A stretch of DNA of 64,000 bases from Agarivorans sp. TSD2052 (GTDB lineage: Bacteria > Pseudomonadota > Gammaproteobacteria > Enterobacterales > Celerinatantimonadaceae). The notes below the pieces were generated by a model. That model was not told where the DNA came from, searched no databases, and saw nothing but the letters and a program-made list of their open reading frames with translations. Below are positions 19,005 to 29,482 of the stretch, one piece after another. The position numbers and the translations under genes are program-made. The stretch spans positions 3,738,501 to 3,802,500 of the forward strand of contig NZ_CP096670.1 in NCBI RefSeq assembly GCF_023238625.1. Direction: 5' to 3'. Position 1 is the stretch's first letter; the number at the start of each line of letters is the position of its first letter.

Positions 19005-19523
19005 ATGAAAACACTACAAAACCTCCAAGCCAAAGCTGCTAACAAGCAGTCAGGTTTTACCCTAATTGAATTGATGATCGTAGTTGCGATTGTAGCCATC
19101 TTGGCTGCTGTAGCACTGCCTGCATATCAAACTTATACAGCCAAATCTCGTTTTACTGAAGTGATGGCTTCGACAGGTCCTTATAAAACAGCGATAGAGC
19201 TATGTCATCAAACTGGATACAGTGTGCAGGCGGGCGAGTGTAATGAAGGACTGAATGGAGTACCTGCGGATATTGGAGCAGCAGAAGGCTCTGTTGCATC
19301 AATCGCAGTAACTGACGGTACTGGCCGAATTACTGCGACTGCTGTTACAGCCAACGGCTTAGCAGGTGAAACTTATATTATATATCCACACGAAGAAGCT
19401 TCTGGTCGTATTACTTGGTTCACCTTAGCAGATTCTACGTGCTACCCAGATCTTTGTGGCGGTACTGTAATACCTAGTGATGTTACGCTCGACATTCCTG
19501 GCCCAGCAGCAGCATCAGATTAA
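19005..19523 (+). CDS. pilA: Type IV major pilin precursor
   Basis: 172 aa. A 17-residue positively charged leader ends in Gly17, and cleavage before Phe gives mature [16 protein letters not shown] with the conserved Glu5. A single N-terminal hydrophobic helix follows. Cys residues at DSTCYPDLC near the C-terminus and at IELC/AGEC could form a disulfide loop. AAGGAAAG precedes the ATG. It heads pilA-pilB-pilC-pilD; the product is cleaved and methylated by PilD. The globular part shows no close resemblance to a known pilin that I can recall. Confidence 0.92.
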   Translation: MKTLQNLQAKAANKQSGFTLIELMIVVAIVAILAAVALPAYQTYTAKSRFTEVMASTGPYKTAIELCHQTGYSVQAGECNEGLNGVPADIGAAEGSVASIAVTDGTGRITATAVTANGLAGETYIIYPHEEASGRITWFTLADSTCYPDLCGGTVIPSDVTLDIPGPAAASD

Positions 19524-19535
19524 TAGCGGTAGTAT

Positions 19536-21242
19536 TTGTTGAAAAACGTTAGCATAAACGGCCTAGCCTCTAGCTTGGCCGTTTCTTTTCCAGAAAAAGA
19601 ACACCAGCTACTAGAACTATATAAACGCAGTGTGCAAGAACAGCGCGCTTTTAGCACTGTGCTGGTAGAAAACGAGCTCATTTCTAGCCGAGAATTAGCT
19701 GAATTTTGTGAGAGCCAGTTTGGCATTCCGCTGCTAGACTTGGATGCCATCGAATTATCTGAGATCCCGCAAAACTTTCTCAATGAAAAATTAATCTTTA
19801 AACATCACGTATTACCGGTCTATAGTCAAAATCAAACCCTTTATGTGGCTATGGCAGATCCTAGCAACGTTGCCGCGCTAGAAGATTTTGGTTTTAATTT
19901 TGGGCTACATGTTGAAGCCTTATTGGTTGAAGAAGCCAAGCTATTTAAGGCGATTCAGTCTTTAGTTGATGATAGCGCTAACCTTGATTTAGGCGACATC
20001 TCTGATGACGACATCAGTGGCCTAGAAGTTAGTGATGAAGACTCCCGGCTAGACGAGAAACAAGACAACAAACAAGATGATGCACCGATTGTTGTTTACA
20101 TTAACAAGATATTAATGGACTCGATTCGCCGCGGCGCCTCTGATTTACACTTTGAACCCTACGAAAAGAAATACCGGATTCGCTTTCGTATCGATGGCAT
20201 TTTGCATGAAATAGCCAGCCCACCAATCAACTTGGCCAACCGCTTCTCAGCGCGCTTAAAAGTAATGGCGCGCATGGACATTGCCGAACGCCGTTTGCCA
20301 CAAGATGGTCGCATCAAGCTTAAAACGGGCCGTAATAAAGCCATCGATATGCGGGTTAACTCGCTACCCACCATGTGGGGCGAAAAAATCGTGATTCGTA
20401 TTCTCGACTCCTCAGCGGCTAACTTAAACATAGATATACTCGGTTACGATGACGCGCAGAAAAAGCTCTATTTAGATGCCTTATCCCGCCCACAGGGCAT
20501 GATATTGGTCACCGGCCCGACCGGCTCGGGTAAAACCGTCTCTTTATATACCGGCTTAAACATTCTTAATACTACCGAGATCAACATCTCAACCGCCGAA
20601 GACCCGGTAGAGATTAACCTACCAGGGGTGAACCAAGTACAAATTAATAATCGCGCTGGTTTAACCTTTGCCAGTGCGCTGCGGGCATTTTTGCGCCAAG
20701 ATCCCGATGTAGTGATGGTGGGTGAAATTCGTGACTTAGAAACCGCCGAAATTTCAATTAAAGCGGCGCAAACCGGCCACTTGGTATTATCCACCCTGCA
20801 TACTAACTCGGCTGCTGAAACCCTCACCCGCATGTTAAATATGGGCGTACCAGCCTTTAATATCGCCTCCTCAGTCAGTTTAATTATCGCTCAGCGCCTA
20901 GCACGCCGCCTGTGTGAGCATTGCAAAAAACCCAAGATGATAGAGGCCAACTTACTGCCTAAAGTGGGTTTTACTCAAAGCCAAGTAGAAGCCGGCATAA
21001 AATTATTTGACCCGGTGGGCTGTGAAAAATGCACCGGCGGTTTTAAGGGCCGAGTAGGTATTTATGAAGTGATGCCCATGAGCTCGGCCATTGCCAAGCT
21101 CATTATGGCCGAGGGCAACTCGATTCAAATTTCTGAACAAGCGGTTAGTGAGGGCATGTATTCACTGCGCATGTCCGCCTTAGAAAAGGCCCGTTTAGGC
21201 GTAACTAGCTTATCAGAGGTGGAGCGAGTCACAAATGTATAA
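19536..21242 (+). CDS. pilB: Type IV pilus assembly ATPase PilB
   Basis: 568-aa hexameric extension motor of the T2SS-E/PilB family. An N-terminal MshEN-like domain (about 10-145) precedes the ATPase core with Walker A GPTGSGKT (327-334), Walker B with Glu396 in VVMVGEIRD, and His-box [17 protein letters not shown] four-Cys zinc site is formed by Cys459/462 and 495/498. The frame starts at TTG (19536), 12 bp after pilA, with only a weak upstream GGTAG; no better ATG exists nearby. Confidence 0.95.
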   Translation: MLKNVSINGLASSLAVSFPEKEHQLLELYKRSVQEQRAFSTVLVENELISSRELAEFCESQFGIPLLDLDAIELSEIPQNFLNEKLIFKHHVLPVYSQNQTLYVAMADPSNVAALEDFGFNFGLHVEALLVEEAKLFKAIQSLVDDSANLDLGDISDDDISGLEVSDEDSRLDEKQDNKQDDAPIVVYINKILMDSIRRGASDLHFEPYEKKYRIRFRIDGILHEIASPPINLANRFSARLKVMARMDIAERRLPQDGRIKLKTGRNKAIDMRVNSLPTMWGEKIVIRILDSSAANLNIDILGYDDAQKKLYLDALSRPQGMILVTGPTGSGKTVSLYTGLNILNTTEINISTAEDPVEINLPGVNQVQINNRAGLTFASALRAFLRQDPDVVMVGEIRDLETAEISIKAAQTGHLVLSTLHTNSAAETLTRMLNMGVPAFNIASSVSLIIAQRLARRLCEHCKKPKMIEANLLPKVGFTQSQVEAGIKLFDPVGCEKCTGGFKGRVGIYEVMPMSSAIAKLIMAEGNSIQISEQAVSEGMYSLRMSALEKARLGVTSLSEVERVTNV

Positions 21243-21326
21243 ATTGGCTATTTTCTCTTGGTAATTATCTGATAAATTTAACGAATTAATTTTTAAGTTT
21301 TGCACTACTTTGTTAGCAAGGATGTT

Positions 21327-22574
21327 ATGGCTACTGCAACCCCCACTAAACGAAAAATCGCCGTAAAAAAAATTAGCGCCTTCAACTGGAGTGGCATCAA
21401 CCGTAAAGGCGGCAAGGTGGGGGGGGAATACCAAGCAGAAAGCATCAGCCAAGTAAAAGCCGAACTGCGCCGTCAAGGCATTACTGTTACTAAAGTAAAA
21501 AAGAAAAGTGAAGGCTTTCTTAGCCAATTGGGTAACAAGATTAATGCTATGGATATTGCAATTGTCTCACGGCAAATTGCTACCATGTTATCGGCCGGGG
21601 TACCGCTGGTACAAAGCTTTGGCATCATCTCAAAAAGTGTCGAAAAGCCAGCGATGCGTGAGCTAATCAGTGAAATTGCCGCCGAGGTCGAGTCGGGTAC
21701 AGCCTTATCAGAGACCCTACGTAAGCACCCGCGTTATTTTGATGGTTTATATTGTGATTTAATTGAAGCCGGTGAGCAAAGTGGCGCCTTAGAGACTATT
21801 TACGACCGGGTGGCCATTTATAAAGAAAAAGCCGAAGCACTTAAATCTAAAATTAAAAAAGCGATGTTTTACCCAGTGACAGTAATTATCGTGGCGATTA
21901 TTGTGACAACGATTTTGTTGCTATTTGTGATCCCCCAATTTGAAGAGATTTTTGCCAGCTTTAACGCTGAGCTACCGGCCTTTACCCAATTTGTGATAGG
22001 CATATCACGCTTCTTACAAGACTATTGGCCGCTGATTTTTGGCGCCATAGCCGCAATAATAGTCGGATATGTACAAGCCCATAGACGCTCACAAGCGGTG
22101 AAAGATGCCACCGACCGCTTTGTACTAAAAATCCCAGTGATTAATCCGATTTTACATAAAGCCGCCATGGCCCGTTTTGCCCGCACCCTGTCTACCACTT
22201 TTGCCGCCGGTATCCCGTTGATTGATGCACTGCGTTCAGCCTCTGGCGCCTCGGGCAATGTAGTTTATCGCAACGCCATTGATGCAGTGCGCATTGAAGT
22301 GACTGGTGGTATGCAAATGAATATTGCGATGCGTACCGTGAATGTCTTCCCCGATATGGTCACCCAGATGGTGATGATTGGTGAAGAGTCAGGGTCTTTA
22401 GATAGCATGTTAGACAAGGTAGCTAACATTTATGAACAGCAAGTAGATGATGCGGTAGATGGCTTAACCAGCATGATTGAGCCGCTGATTATGGCGGTGC
22501 TAGGGGTATTGGTAGGTGGTATGGTAGTGGCAATGTATTTACCTATCTTTAAACTTGGATCAGTTGTCGGTTAA
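21327..22574 (+). CDS. pilC: Type IV pilus inner-membrane platform protein PilC
   Basis: 415 aa from the ATG at 21327, which has AAGGA just upstream; the frame can be extended to a TTG at 21300. Contains two GspF/PilC domains (about 80-200 and 285-405) with membrane segments near residues 180-205, 230-250 and at the C-terminus (IMAVLGVLVGGMVVAMYLPIF). It anchors the PilB motor to the growing pilus. It follows pilB by 84 bp and precedes pilD by 2 bp. Confidence 0.95.
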   Translation: MATATPTKRKIAVKKISAFNWSGINRKGGKVGGEYQAESISQVKAELRRQGITVTKVKKKSEGFLSQLGNKINAMDIAIVSRQIATMLSAGVPLVQSFGIISKSVEKPAMRELISEIAAEVESGTALSETLRKHPRYFDGLYCDLIEAGEQSGALETIYDRVAIYKEKAEALKSKIKKAMFYPVTVIIVAIIVTTILLLFVIPQFEEIFASFNAELPAFTQFVIGISRFLQDYWPLIFGAIAAIIVGYVQAHRRSQAVKDATDRFVLKIPVINPILHKAAMARFARTLSTTFAAGIPLIDALRSASGASGNVVYRNAIDAVRIEVTGGMQMNIAMRTVNVFPDMVTQMVMIGEESGSLDSMLDKVANIYEQQVDDAVDGLTSMIEPLIMAVLGVLVGGMVVAMYLPIFKLGSVVG

Positions 22575-22576
22575 AC

Positions 22577-23467
22577 ATGGATACTTTTATTGAACTCTAC
22601 CCAGCCACCGCGCTGGGTTTCTGCTTATTATTCGCCCTGTGTATTGGCTCATTCCTTAATGTGGTGATTCATCGCCTGCCGATTATGCTGCAACGCCAGT
22701 GGAAGGCTGAGTGCCACAGCTTTTTGGCTGATGATGCTCAGCCAGCGGAACCCTCAGACCGGCAAACCAACGCAACTTATAACCTAATGGTGCCACGCTC
22801 TTGCTGCCCTAATTGTAAAAGCATGATCACCGCTTGGCAAAATATCCCAGTAGTAAGCTGGCTGTTATTGCGCGGCAAGTGTGCCAATTGTAAAACCCCC
22901 ATTAGCGCCCGCTACCCGCTGGTAGAGCTTGCTAGCGCTGGCTTTGCCTTGGCGTGTTGGTGGCAATTTGACTTTAGCATTCAGTTTGTACTGGCCAGTA
23001 TCTTTTGCATTATTTTACTGTGCTTGGCCTTGATAGATTTAGATACCATGTTTTTGCCTGATCAAATCACCCTACCCACCCTGTGGTTAGGTTTACTGAT
23101 TAATCTGGATGCAAACTTTGTTAACCTGCAAGATGCAGTACTCGGCGCTGCCATTGGTTATGGTTTTTTATGGAGCTTGTTTTGGCTATTTAAGCTACTC
23201 ACCGGTAAAGAAGGCATGGGTTACGGCGACTTTAAGCTATTGGCGATGATCGGCGCGTGGTTTGGCTGGCAAGCCCTGCCTTTAACCATATTGCTGTCTT
23301 CACTGATTGGTGCCAGCGTTGGCATAGGCTTAATGGTGTTGGCTAAACACAAGCAAAGCCAAGCGATCCCCTTCGGCCCTTATTTAGCCATTGGCGCAGT
23401 GTGTTACCTATTCTTTGGCGACGCCATACAACACTGGTATTTTAGCTATATTGGCTTGGTACACTAA
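22577..23467 (+). CDS. pilD: Prepilin peptidase / N-methyltransferase PilD
   Basis: 296-aa polytopic aspartyl protease of the type IV prepilin peptidase family. It cleaves the pilin leader before Phe and N-methylates it. Visible: GSFLNVVIHRLP, a four-Cys cytoplasmic site (Cys77/80 and 102/105), and catalytic aspartates in ALIDLDTMFLPDQ and at Asp218 in GMGYGDFKLL. The full Cys domain indicates a bifunctional enzyme. Last gene of the pil set; coaE follows after a repeat-like spacer. Confidence 0.96.
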   Translation: MDTFIELYPATALGFCLLFALCIGSFLNVVIHRLPIMLQRQWKAECHSFLADDAQPAEPSDRQTNATYNLMVPRSCCPNCKSMITAWQNIPVVSWLLLRGKCANCKTPISARYPLVELASAGFALACWWQFDFSIQFVLASIFCIILLCLALIDLDTMFLPDQITLPTLWLGLLINLDANFVNLQDAVLGAAIGYGFLWSLFWLFKLLTGKEGMGYGDFKLLAMIGAWFGWQALPLTILLSSLIGASVGIGLMVLAKHKQSQAIPFGPYLAIGAVCYLFFGDAIQHWYFSYIGLVH

Positions 23468-23483
23468 GCCTTAGCAGTGTTGA

Positions 23484-23557
23484 GCTTGAGCCTCTGGCTT
23501 GAGCTTGAAGCGCGCTAAGTGTTATCTAAAGCCTGAACTCAAGCGAAAACTCAAGCC
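23484..23557. repeat. Imperfect inverted and direct GCTTGAGC repeats between pilD and coaE
   Basis: GAGCTTGAG and GGCTTGAGCTTGAAG are followed by AAGCGCGCTAAG. GGCTTGAG (23496-23503) is complementary to CTCAAGCC (23550-23557). AAGCGCGCT and the CTTGAG/CTTAAG flavour recall the 71-bp units at 17512-17723. It could also act as a hairpin after pilD, since AAAAATTT follows. Confidence 0.5.
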
Positions 23558-23579
23558 AAAAATTTAGGTGGAGGCCCCC

Positions 23580-24182
23580 ATGATCGTAGGACTAACCGGC
23601 GGTATCGCCAGCGGCAAAAGCCAAGTGTCGGCCGAGTTTGAACGGCTAGGTGTGCCCGTGGTGGACGCCGATGTAGTCGCCCGCCAGGTCGTTGAGCCGG
23701 GGCAAGCGGCGCTGGCTAAAATTGCCGAGCATTTTGGCAAACCAGTATTGTTAGCCGATGGCTGCCTTAATCGCCCAGCGCTACGACAGATTATCTTTCA
23801 ACACCCCAGCCAAAAACAGTGGTTAAATCAGCTGCTACACCCCTTGATTCGCCAACAGATGCAGCAGCAATTAGCCACTGTAAACGGCCCTTATAAATTG
23901 TTAGTTGCGCCGCTGCTATTAGAAAACCAACTACACACCTTGGTAGACCGAGTATTAGTGATTGATGTGCCGCTAGCCACTCAGCTTAACCGCACTATTG
24001 AACGGGACAAAGTGAGCGAACAACAAGCGCAACAAATTGTCAATTCGCAAATGAGCCGCCAAGATAAGCTGGCCGCGGCCAACGATGTGATTGTAAACGA
24101 CAGCAGCCTAGTGAATTTAACCAATAAGGTCGCCGAGTTACACCGCTTTTACCTTAATCTTGCCAAAAGCCATGACAGTTGA
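23580..24182 (+). CDS. coaE: Dephospho-CoA kinase
   Basis: Catalyses the last step of coenzyme A synthesis, phosphorylating the 3'-hydroxyl of dephospho-CoA. The P-loop GLTGGIASGKS is at the N-terminus, followed by VVDADVVARQVVEPG and HPLIRQQM typical of the family. The ATG at 23580 with GGTGGAGG five nt upstream gives 200 aa; the GTG at 23568 lies inside that ribosome-binding site. pilD-coaE-zapD-yacG order is conserved in this group. Confidence 0.96.
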   Translation: MIVGLTGGIASGKSQVSAEFERLGVPVVDADVVARQVVEPGQAALAKIAEHFGKPVLLADGCLNRPALRQIIFQHPSQKQWLNQLLHPLIRQQMQQQLATVNGPYKLLVAPLLLENQLHTLVDRVLVIDVPLATQLNRTIERDKVSEQQAQQIVNSQMSRQDKLAAANDVIVNDSSLVNLTNKVAELHRFYLNLAKSHDS

Positions 24183-24242
24183 AACACCAATGGTTACACT
24201 AGTTTAGATAAGTCATCTTCAACCCAGCGTTATTAAATAGAC

Positions 24243-24983
24243 ATGGCAACATTGATATTTGAACACCCCTTAAATGAGAAAGTAAGAAATTACTTACGCT
24301 TAGAGCAATTGTTTGAGCAACTGATGCTGGCTAAGGCCTTGCAGCATCCCTTGCAGCAGCAACAATTTTTCAGAGTACTGTTTGAGGTATCAGAAGTATT
24401 AGAGCGCAGCGAATGGCGCAGTGATCTTCAAAAAGACTTAAGCAAACAGGCTGAAAAGTTAGCCCAATGGGCAGCCTTGCCGAATGTTGATACCAGTAAA
24501 ATTGAACAGTTACTGCTGCAAGTGAAAAGCTTAATCAGTACCATCGCCAAACACGCACGGGTATCAGATCATTTAAAAGACGATAGGCTATTGGCTAATA
24601 TTCGTCAGCGACTATGTTTGCCTGGTGGCAATAGCAGCTTCGATTTACCCTATTTGCACTATTGGCTTAATCAACAACCCGAACAGATCGACAGCCAAGT
24701 TGCGCTCTGGTTAAAGCCCTTGCAGCCAGTCGCAGCGGCGATAAGCCAATTACTGCAGCTACTGAGAGAGCAGCACCAAGCTATCGCGGTAGTGGCAACC
24801 AAGGGCTTTTACCAAGGGATGGCTCAAGATTGTGGGTTACTGCGGATTGAAGTAGACAATAAATACCAAGCCTACCCCACGGTGAGCGGTCATAAACACC
24901 GCTTTGCGATTAAATTTATCAGCGCCGCTAATCTAGAAGTTGAAGATATTAGCTGTCGCCTATTTTGCTGTAAGATTGCCTAA
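24243..24983 (+). CDS. zapD: Cell division protein ZapD
   Basis: 246 aa, the E. coli length range. Begins with the family hallmark [19 protein letters not shown], is mainly helical, then has a beta-rich C-terminal part ([15 protein letters not shown]). ZapD bundles FtsZ filaments at the septum. Its last base is the first base of the yacG start codon, indicating translational coupling. Confidence 0.95.
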   Translation: MATLIFEHPLNEKVRNYLRLEQLFEQLMLAKALQHPLQQQQFFRVLFEVSEVLERSEWRSDLQKDLSKQAEKLAQWAALPNVDTSKIEQLLLQVKSLISTIAKHARVSDHLKDDRLLANIRQRLCLPGGNSSFDLPYLHYWLNQQPEQIDSQVALWLKPLQPVAAAISQLLQLLREQHQAIAVVATKGFYQGMAQDCGLLRIEVDNKYQAYPTVSGHKHRFAIKFISAANLEVEDISCRLFCCKIA

Positions 24984-25180
24984 TGAAAAAATCAGACCCA
25001 ATAGTTAAATGCCCCACTTGTGATACCCATGTTGTGTGGAATAGCAGCAGTGAGTTTCGCCCCTTTTGCAGTGAGCGTTGTAAACTGATCGATCTTGGCG
25101 AATGGGCCAGTGAAGCGAAGTTTATCGCTGGACAAGAACTGGTTGAAGACGAAGACAAACCCGACAGCTGGCAGTTTTAA
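24983..25180 (+). CDS. yacG: DNA gyrase inhibitor YacG
   Basis: 65-aa zinc-ribbon protein. [10 protein letters not shown] and [14 protein letters not shown] give the four zinc-binding cysteines. The acidic tail ends in DDSW-like EDKPDSWQF, as in E. coli YacG, which binds GyrB. Overlaps zapD by one base. Confidence 0.94.
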   Translation: MKKSDPIVKCPTCDTHVVWNSSSEFRPFCSERCKLIDLGEWASEAKFIAGQELVEDEDKPDSWQF

Positions 25181-25308
25181 GCTTGAGCCTTGCTCGACCA
25201 GGCGACCCCTCTGTTTAGTTTTCTAATAGCCTTAGCTGTGTTGTTTCTCAACTTCGAGCATGCCGGCTGTAAGCATTCAGTGCTATAGGCATGTTTAACT
25301 TGAGCTTG

Positions 25309-25707
25309 CTACAGCTCGCTTTGTTGGATGGCCTGTAAAATGGCCTGATTAGCGGCCGGAAATTGGTAGTCTGCCAGTTTGGCTTTATCGACCCAACGTA
25401 TCTCCTGCTGCTCAGCCCCTTTAGGCTCCCCTGAGAAGCGTTTAACGGTATAAACATGTAAACATACTCGTTTATCGCCATAGTCGTGCTCAATGCGAAT
25501 TAGAGGCTCGCAGCTGTCGTGGGCGATATTAATGAGCAGTTCTTCTTGCAACTCGCGGGCCAGCGCCTCAACAACACTTTCTTGCGCTTCAATTTTACCG
25601 CCGGGAAACTCCCACTTGCCGCCTTGATGTTGCTGCTGATGGCGCAAGCTTAATAATATTTGCTCACCTTTAACGATGACTCCCACCGCCACATTGACCG
25701 TTTTCAA
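25309..25707 (-). CDS. mutT: 8-oxo-dGTP diphosphatase MutT
   Basis: 132-aa Nudix hydrolase that removes oxidised dGTP from the nucleotide pool. The Nudix box G37-x5-E43-x7-R51-E-x2-E55-E56 is complete, preceded by KWEFPGGK typical of MutT. It lies downstream of secA on the same strand, as in E. coli, separated by a terminator. The convergent space to yacG (25181-25308) holds GCTTGAGCC and ACTTGAGCTTGC repeat-like words and no gene. Confidence 0.94.
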   Translation of the reverse strand: MKTVNVAVGVIVKGEQILLSLRHQQQHQGGKWEFPGGKIEAQESVVEALARELQEELLINIAHDSCEPLIRIEHDYGDKRVCLHVYTVKRFSGEPKGAEQQEIRWVDKAKLADYQFPAANQAILQAIQQSEL

Positions 25708-25747
25708 GGCTACCCTCCTGGTTTGCTTATTTAATTGAGACAGTAAA

Positions 25748-25769
25748 AAGGAGAGCTGATGCTCTCCTT
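25748..25769 (-). terminator. Rho-independent terminator after secA
   Basis: A 9-bp stem (AAGGAGAGC / GCTCTCCTT), loop TGAT, ends in a T-run on the minus strand. It lies 24 bp past the secA stop. Confidence 0.8.
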
Positions 25770-25793
25770 GTTGTTTTCACTTAGGCCTTCAAA

Positions 25794-28517
25794 CTATGAC
25801 AATTTACCATGACATTGTTTGAATTTTTTACCCGAACCACAAGGACAAGGGTCATTACGGCCCACTTTTTGGCCTTCACGAGTGACCGGTTTCCCGCTTG
25901 GCCCTGCTTGCTGCTCTTGTTGCAATTGCTCTTGAGCTTGCTGATTACGCATCTCCATGGCACGTCGTTCAGTTTCACGACGTTTTTCTTCCATGGCGGT
26001 GACTTCTTCAGGATCTTGTACCTGAACCCGGCTTAAAATGCCGATCACGTCTAACTTAAGCACTTCTAGCATCTGCGTGAACAGCTCATAGGATTCGCGC
26101 TTGTACTCTTGCTTAGGGTTTTTCTGTGCGTAACCACGTAGATGGATACCCTGACGCAAATGGTCCATGGCCGCTAAGTGTTCTTTCCACAGCTGATCAA
26201 GGGTTTGTAACATCACCGATTTTTCAAATTGTTTGATCGGATCAGCACCCACTTTATCTATTTTAAGCTGGTACTCAGCCACTGCCGCTTCGAGGATTTT
26301 TTCACGAAGCTTCTCTTCATGCAGTTTATCATCTTCGTCTAGCCATTTCTGAATCGGTAAATCTAAGCCAAAATCACTCTTCAAGCGTTGCTCAAGCTCA
26401 CTCACTTGCCACATTTCTTCAAGAGATTGAGGCTGAATGTACTCGTCGATCACCGCTGAATAAACATCTTCACGGATCACATCGATGGTCTCGGTAATGC
26501 TGTCACTGTCCATCAAGTCATTACGTTGCTCATAGACCACTTTACGTTGGTCGTTGGCCACATCATCAAATTCAAGCAAGGATTTACGCACGTCGAAGTT
26601 ACGCCCTTCTACTTTACGCTGAGCATTCTCAATAGCGCGAGTCACCCAAGGGTGCTCAATGGCTTCACCTTCTTCCATACCCAATTTTTTCATCATTCCA
26701 GTTACCCGGTCTGAGGCAAAAATACGCATCAAGCTGTCTTCCATCGACAAGTAGAAGCGGGTTGAACCAGCATCACCTTGACGACCAGAACGACCACGTA
26801 GCTGATTATCAATACGGCGAGATTCATGACGCTCAGTACCAATAATATGCAAACCACCCGAAGCTAACACCGCATCGTGACGCACTTGCCATTGGGCTTT
26901 AGCGTCGGCAATTTGCTGTTCGCTAGCATCTTCGCCTAGCGCGGCTAAGTCGGCTTGCAGGCTGCCACCTAATACAATATCGGTACCACGGCCAGCCATG
27001 TTTGTGGCGATAGTGACTGAGCCAGCCATACCCGCACAAGCCACGATCTCAGCTTCTTTCTCATGGAATTTAGCGTTGAGTACGTTGTGCTTAATTTTTT
27101 CTTTGTTAAGAATATTGGATAATAACTCAGAATTTTCGATAGACACGGTACCCACTAGTACCGGGCGCTCGGCCTTAACACACTGGCGGATGTCTTCAAT
27201 AATCGCGTTATATTTTTCTTCTGCCGTTAAATAAACCAGATCACCTTGGTCATCACGCACCATCGGTTTATTGGTAGGAATAACCACCGTGTTCAAGCCA
27301 TAGATTGACTGAAATTCGAAAGCTTCAGTATCCGCGGTACCGGTCATGCCCGATAACTTTTCATACAAGCGGAAGTAATTCTGGAAAGTAATCGAGGCTA
27401 AGGTTTGGTTTTCATTTTGAATGTTAACCCCTTCTTTCGCCTCTACGGCTTGATGCAAACCTTCAGACCAACGACGACCAGGCATAGTACGGCCAGTATG
27501 CTCGTCAACGATAACAATTTCGCCCGTTTCACTAACAATGTAGTCTACGTTGCGCTCAAACAAGGTGTGTGCGCGTAAGCCTGCATTAACGTGATGTAAT
27601 AAGCTGATGTTGGCGGCGTTGTATAAAGAGTCACCCTCTTCTAACATGCCACGTTGCTGCAGCGTTTCTTCAACGAAGATCTGACCATTCTCGGTAAGGT
27701 GTACTTGCTTGTTTTTCTCGTCAAGCGTGAAGTGACCGTCACCAATCAACTCTTCAGTGTCTTCTTCTTCTTGGCGCACCAATAGGGGGATAACGTCATT
27801 AATTTTTTTGTATAACTCTGAGCTGTCTTCAGCAGGGCCAGAGATAATTAACGGCGTACGGGCCTCATCGATAAGAATCGAATCCACTTCATCCACTACC
27901 GCGTAGTTTAATGGTCGTTGCACGCGTTGTTCGGGCGCAAAAGCCATGTTGTCACGTAGGTAGTCGAAACCAAATTCATTGTTGGTTCCGTAGGTAATGT
28001 CAGCGGCGTAAGCCTCTTTCTTAACCTGATGGTCCATACCGCTAATATTAACTGCGACACTTAAACCTAAGTATTCAAATAAAGGTCGGTTCCACTCGGC
28101 ATCACGCTGGGCTAAGTAATCGTTCACGGTAATCACGTGGACGCCTTTACCGGTAATCCCGTTTAGATAGGCAGGAAGCGTCGCCGTTAAGGTTTTACCT
28201 TCACCGGTACGCATCTCAGCAATCTGGTTATCATTGAGAACCATGCCCCCCATCATTTGCACATCGAAGTGACGCATACCAAAAACCCGCTTAGAGGCTT
28301 CACGCACCACAGCAAAAGCTTCTGGGAGAATAGCTTCAAGACTCTCGCCTTGTTCTACGCGTAATTTAAACTCGCCCGCCTTGGCTTTAATTTCTTCAGC
28401 AGACAGTTTTTCAAATTCAGGTTCAAAGGCATTAATGCTAGTGACCACTTTGCGCATTTTTTTGATGGTACGGTCATTTCGAGTACCAACGATTTTCGTT
28501 ACTAATTTACTAATCAT
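25794..28517 (-). CDS. secA: Preprotein translocase ATPase SecA
   Basis: 907-aa motor that drives proteins through SecYEG. Walker A MRTGEGKT (102-109), [19 protein letters not shown], the preprotein-crosslinking region and the helicase motif [10 protein letters not shown] are present. The C-terminal zinc site CPC-x8-CH (Cys891, 893, 902, His903), which binds SecB and lipids, is intact. No secM-like arrest peptide is seen upstream; the preceding gene is an M23 peptidase 35 bp away. Confidence 0.97.
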   Translation of the reverse strand: MISKLVTKIVGTRNDRTIKKMRKVVTSINAFEPEFEKLSAEEIKAKAGEFKLRVEQGESLEAILPEAFAVVREASKRVFGMRHFDVQMMGGMVLNDNQIAEMRTGEGKTLTATLPAYLNGITGKGVHVITVNDYLAQRDAEWNRPLFEYLGLSVAVNISGMDHQVKKEAYAADITYGTNNEFGFDYLRDNMAFAPEQRVQRPLNYAVVDEVDSILIDEARTPLIISGPAEDSSELYKKINDVIPLLVRQEEEDTEELIGDGHFTLDEKNKQVHLTENGQIFVEETLQQRGMLEEGDSLYNAANISLLHHVNAGLRAHTLFERNVDYIVSETGEIVIVDEHTGRTMPGRRWSEGLHQAVEAKEGVNIQNENQTLASITFQNYFRLYEKLSGMTGTADTEAFEFQSIYGLNTVVIPTNKPMVRDDQGDLVYLTAEEKYNAIIEDIRQCVKAERPVLVGTVSIENSELLSNILNKEKIKHNVLNAKFHEKEAEIVACAGMAGSVTIATNMAGRGTDIVLGGSLQADLAALGEDASEQQIADAKAQWQVRHDAVLASGGLHIIGTERHESRRIDNQLRGRSGRQGDAGSTRFYLSMEDSLMRIFASDRVTGMMKKLGMEEGEAIEHPWVTRAIENAQRKVEGRNFDVRKSLLEFDDVANDQRKVVYEQRNDLMDSDSITETIDVIREDVYSAVIDEYIQPQSLEEMWQVSELEQRLKSDFGLDLPIQKWLDEDDKLHEEKLREKILEAAVAEYQLKIDKVGADPIKQFEKSVMLQTLDQLWKEHLAAMDHLRQGIHLRGYAQKNPKQEYKRESYELFTQMLEVLKLDVIGILSRVQVQDPEEVTAMEEKRRETERRAMEMRNQQAQEQLQQEQQAGPSGKPVTREGQKVGRNDPCPCGSGKKFKQCHGKLS

Positions 28518-28552
28518 GAAACACTACTTTTGCTAAGACGAAATCCAATTTT

Positions 28553-29476
28553 CTAGGTCTTGGTTTTGCGATAAATAAATTTACTTGGGTTAAGAGCTTG
28601 TCCATTTTTGAGAACCTCAAAATGGACATGAGACCCAGTAGAGCGGCCAGTGCTGCCCATGAGTGCAATCTCATCCCCTTTATTTATCACATCACCTTCT
28701 TTTACTAATACATCTTTAGCATGCGCGTAGCGGGTTACCATCCCGTTACCATGCTCAATTTCGACGAGGTTACCGTAACCAAAGCGACTGCCTGCCCACA
28801 CCACCACGCCTGCTCCTACGGAGCGAATTTTTGTACCTTCTTTACCTGCTATATCTACGCCTTTATGACGGGCCTTTCTTTTAGTGAAAGGGTCGACTCG
28901 CGTACCAAATGGCGAAGATATCCAAATTCCTGGGCCTTTAGCTGGCCAACCAGAAATAAAGCTGTTAGTTACTAGATGGTGACTCTGTTGCCAAGATTCA
29001 AGCAGGGCCAGAGACTTTTTCTTCGAATCCACTTGTCGCTCAAGTTGCGACAAGTCATAGAATACACTGCTATTGGCGTGATTTGAGTTATCAATATCTA
29101 ACATTGGCCCACCAATCGGTGGCGTAGCAGAAAAGTCAAACTCAGCGGCTAACTCGGTATCTTCAATCAGACGGGCACCCAAAGCGTTTAAGCGGGTCAT
29201 TTCAACTTGCATTTGGCCAACCCGCACTGCCAGTTGGCTGTATTGGTGACGCAGGGATTGCTCAAACTGGGCCAGTTTCGGCTCTGCCTGCGAACGCTCT
29301 AACTGACTTAACAAGCCAATTTGTTGTCGAGCCAAATTTTGATATTGCTGAACGCCCCACAAGCCAATGCTACAGATCAGTGCGACCACGAGAAAACCCA
29401 GCCAAAATAAGCGCAATGGATTAAAACGAACAGTTCTGGTCTCACCTTTATGGGCGTATACTAAACTTAATTTCAT
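28553..29476 (-). CDS. Membrane-anchored M23 (LytM) metallopeptidase
   Basis: 307 aa. One N-terminal membrane segment (about 26-46) is followed by a periplasmic coiled-coil region (about 50-160) and a C-terminal M23 domain. The zinc and catalytic motifs HKGVDIAG (H-x3-D) and GSHVHFEVLKNG (HxH) are complete, so an active endopeptidase is likely, unlike the degenerate EnvC/NlpD activators. It occupies the secM position between lpxC and secA. Its 5' end is only 6 bp from dciA on the opposite strand, and no Shine-Dalgarno is seen. Probably cleaves peptidoglycan crosslinks. Confidence 0.88.
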   Translation of the reverse strand: MKLSLVYAHKGETRTVRFNPLRLFWLGFLVVALICSIGLWGVQQYQNLARQQIGLLSQLERSQAEPKLAQFEQSLRHQYSQLAVRVGQMQVEMTRLNALGARLIEDTELAAEFDFSATPPIGGPMLDIDNSNHANSSVFYDLSQLERQVDSKKKSLALLESWQQSHHLVTNSFISGWPAKGPGIWISSPFGTRVDPFTKRKARHKGVDIAGKEGTKIRSVGAGVVVWAGSRFGYGNLVEIEHGNGMVTRYAHAKDVLVKEGDVINKGDEIALMGSTGRSTGSHVHFEVLKNGQALNPSKFIYRKTKT

Positions 29477-29482
29477 AGATAA

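Noticed and set aside
25248-25493. 81-aa minus-strand frame overlapping mutT
   Set aside because: Out of frame with mutT, no ribosome-binding site, no recognisable domain.
28518-28552. secM-like arrest peptide before secA
   Set aside because: Only 35 bp separate the M23 gene from secA, and no arrest-type peptide is visible there or at the end of the M23 protein.
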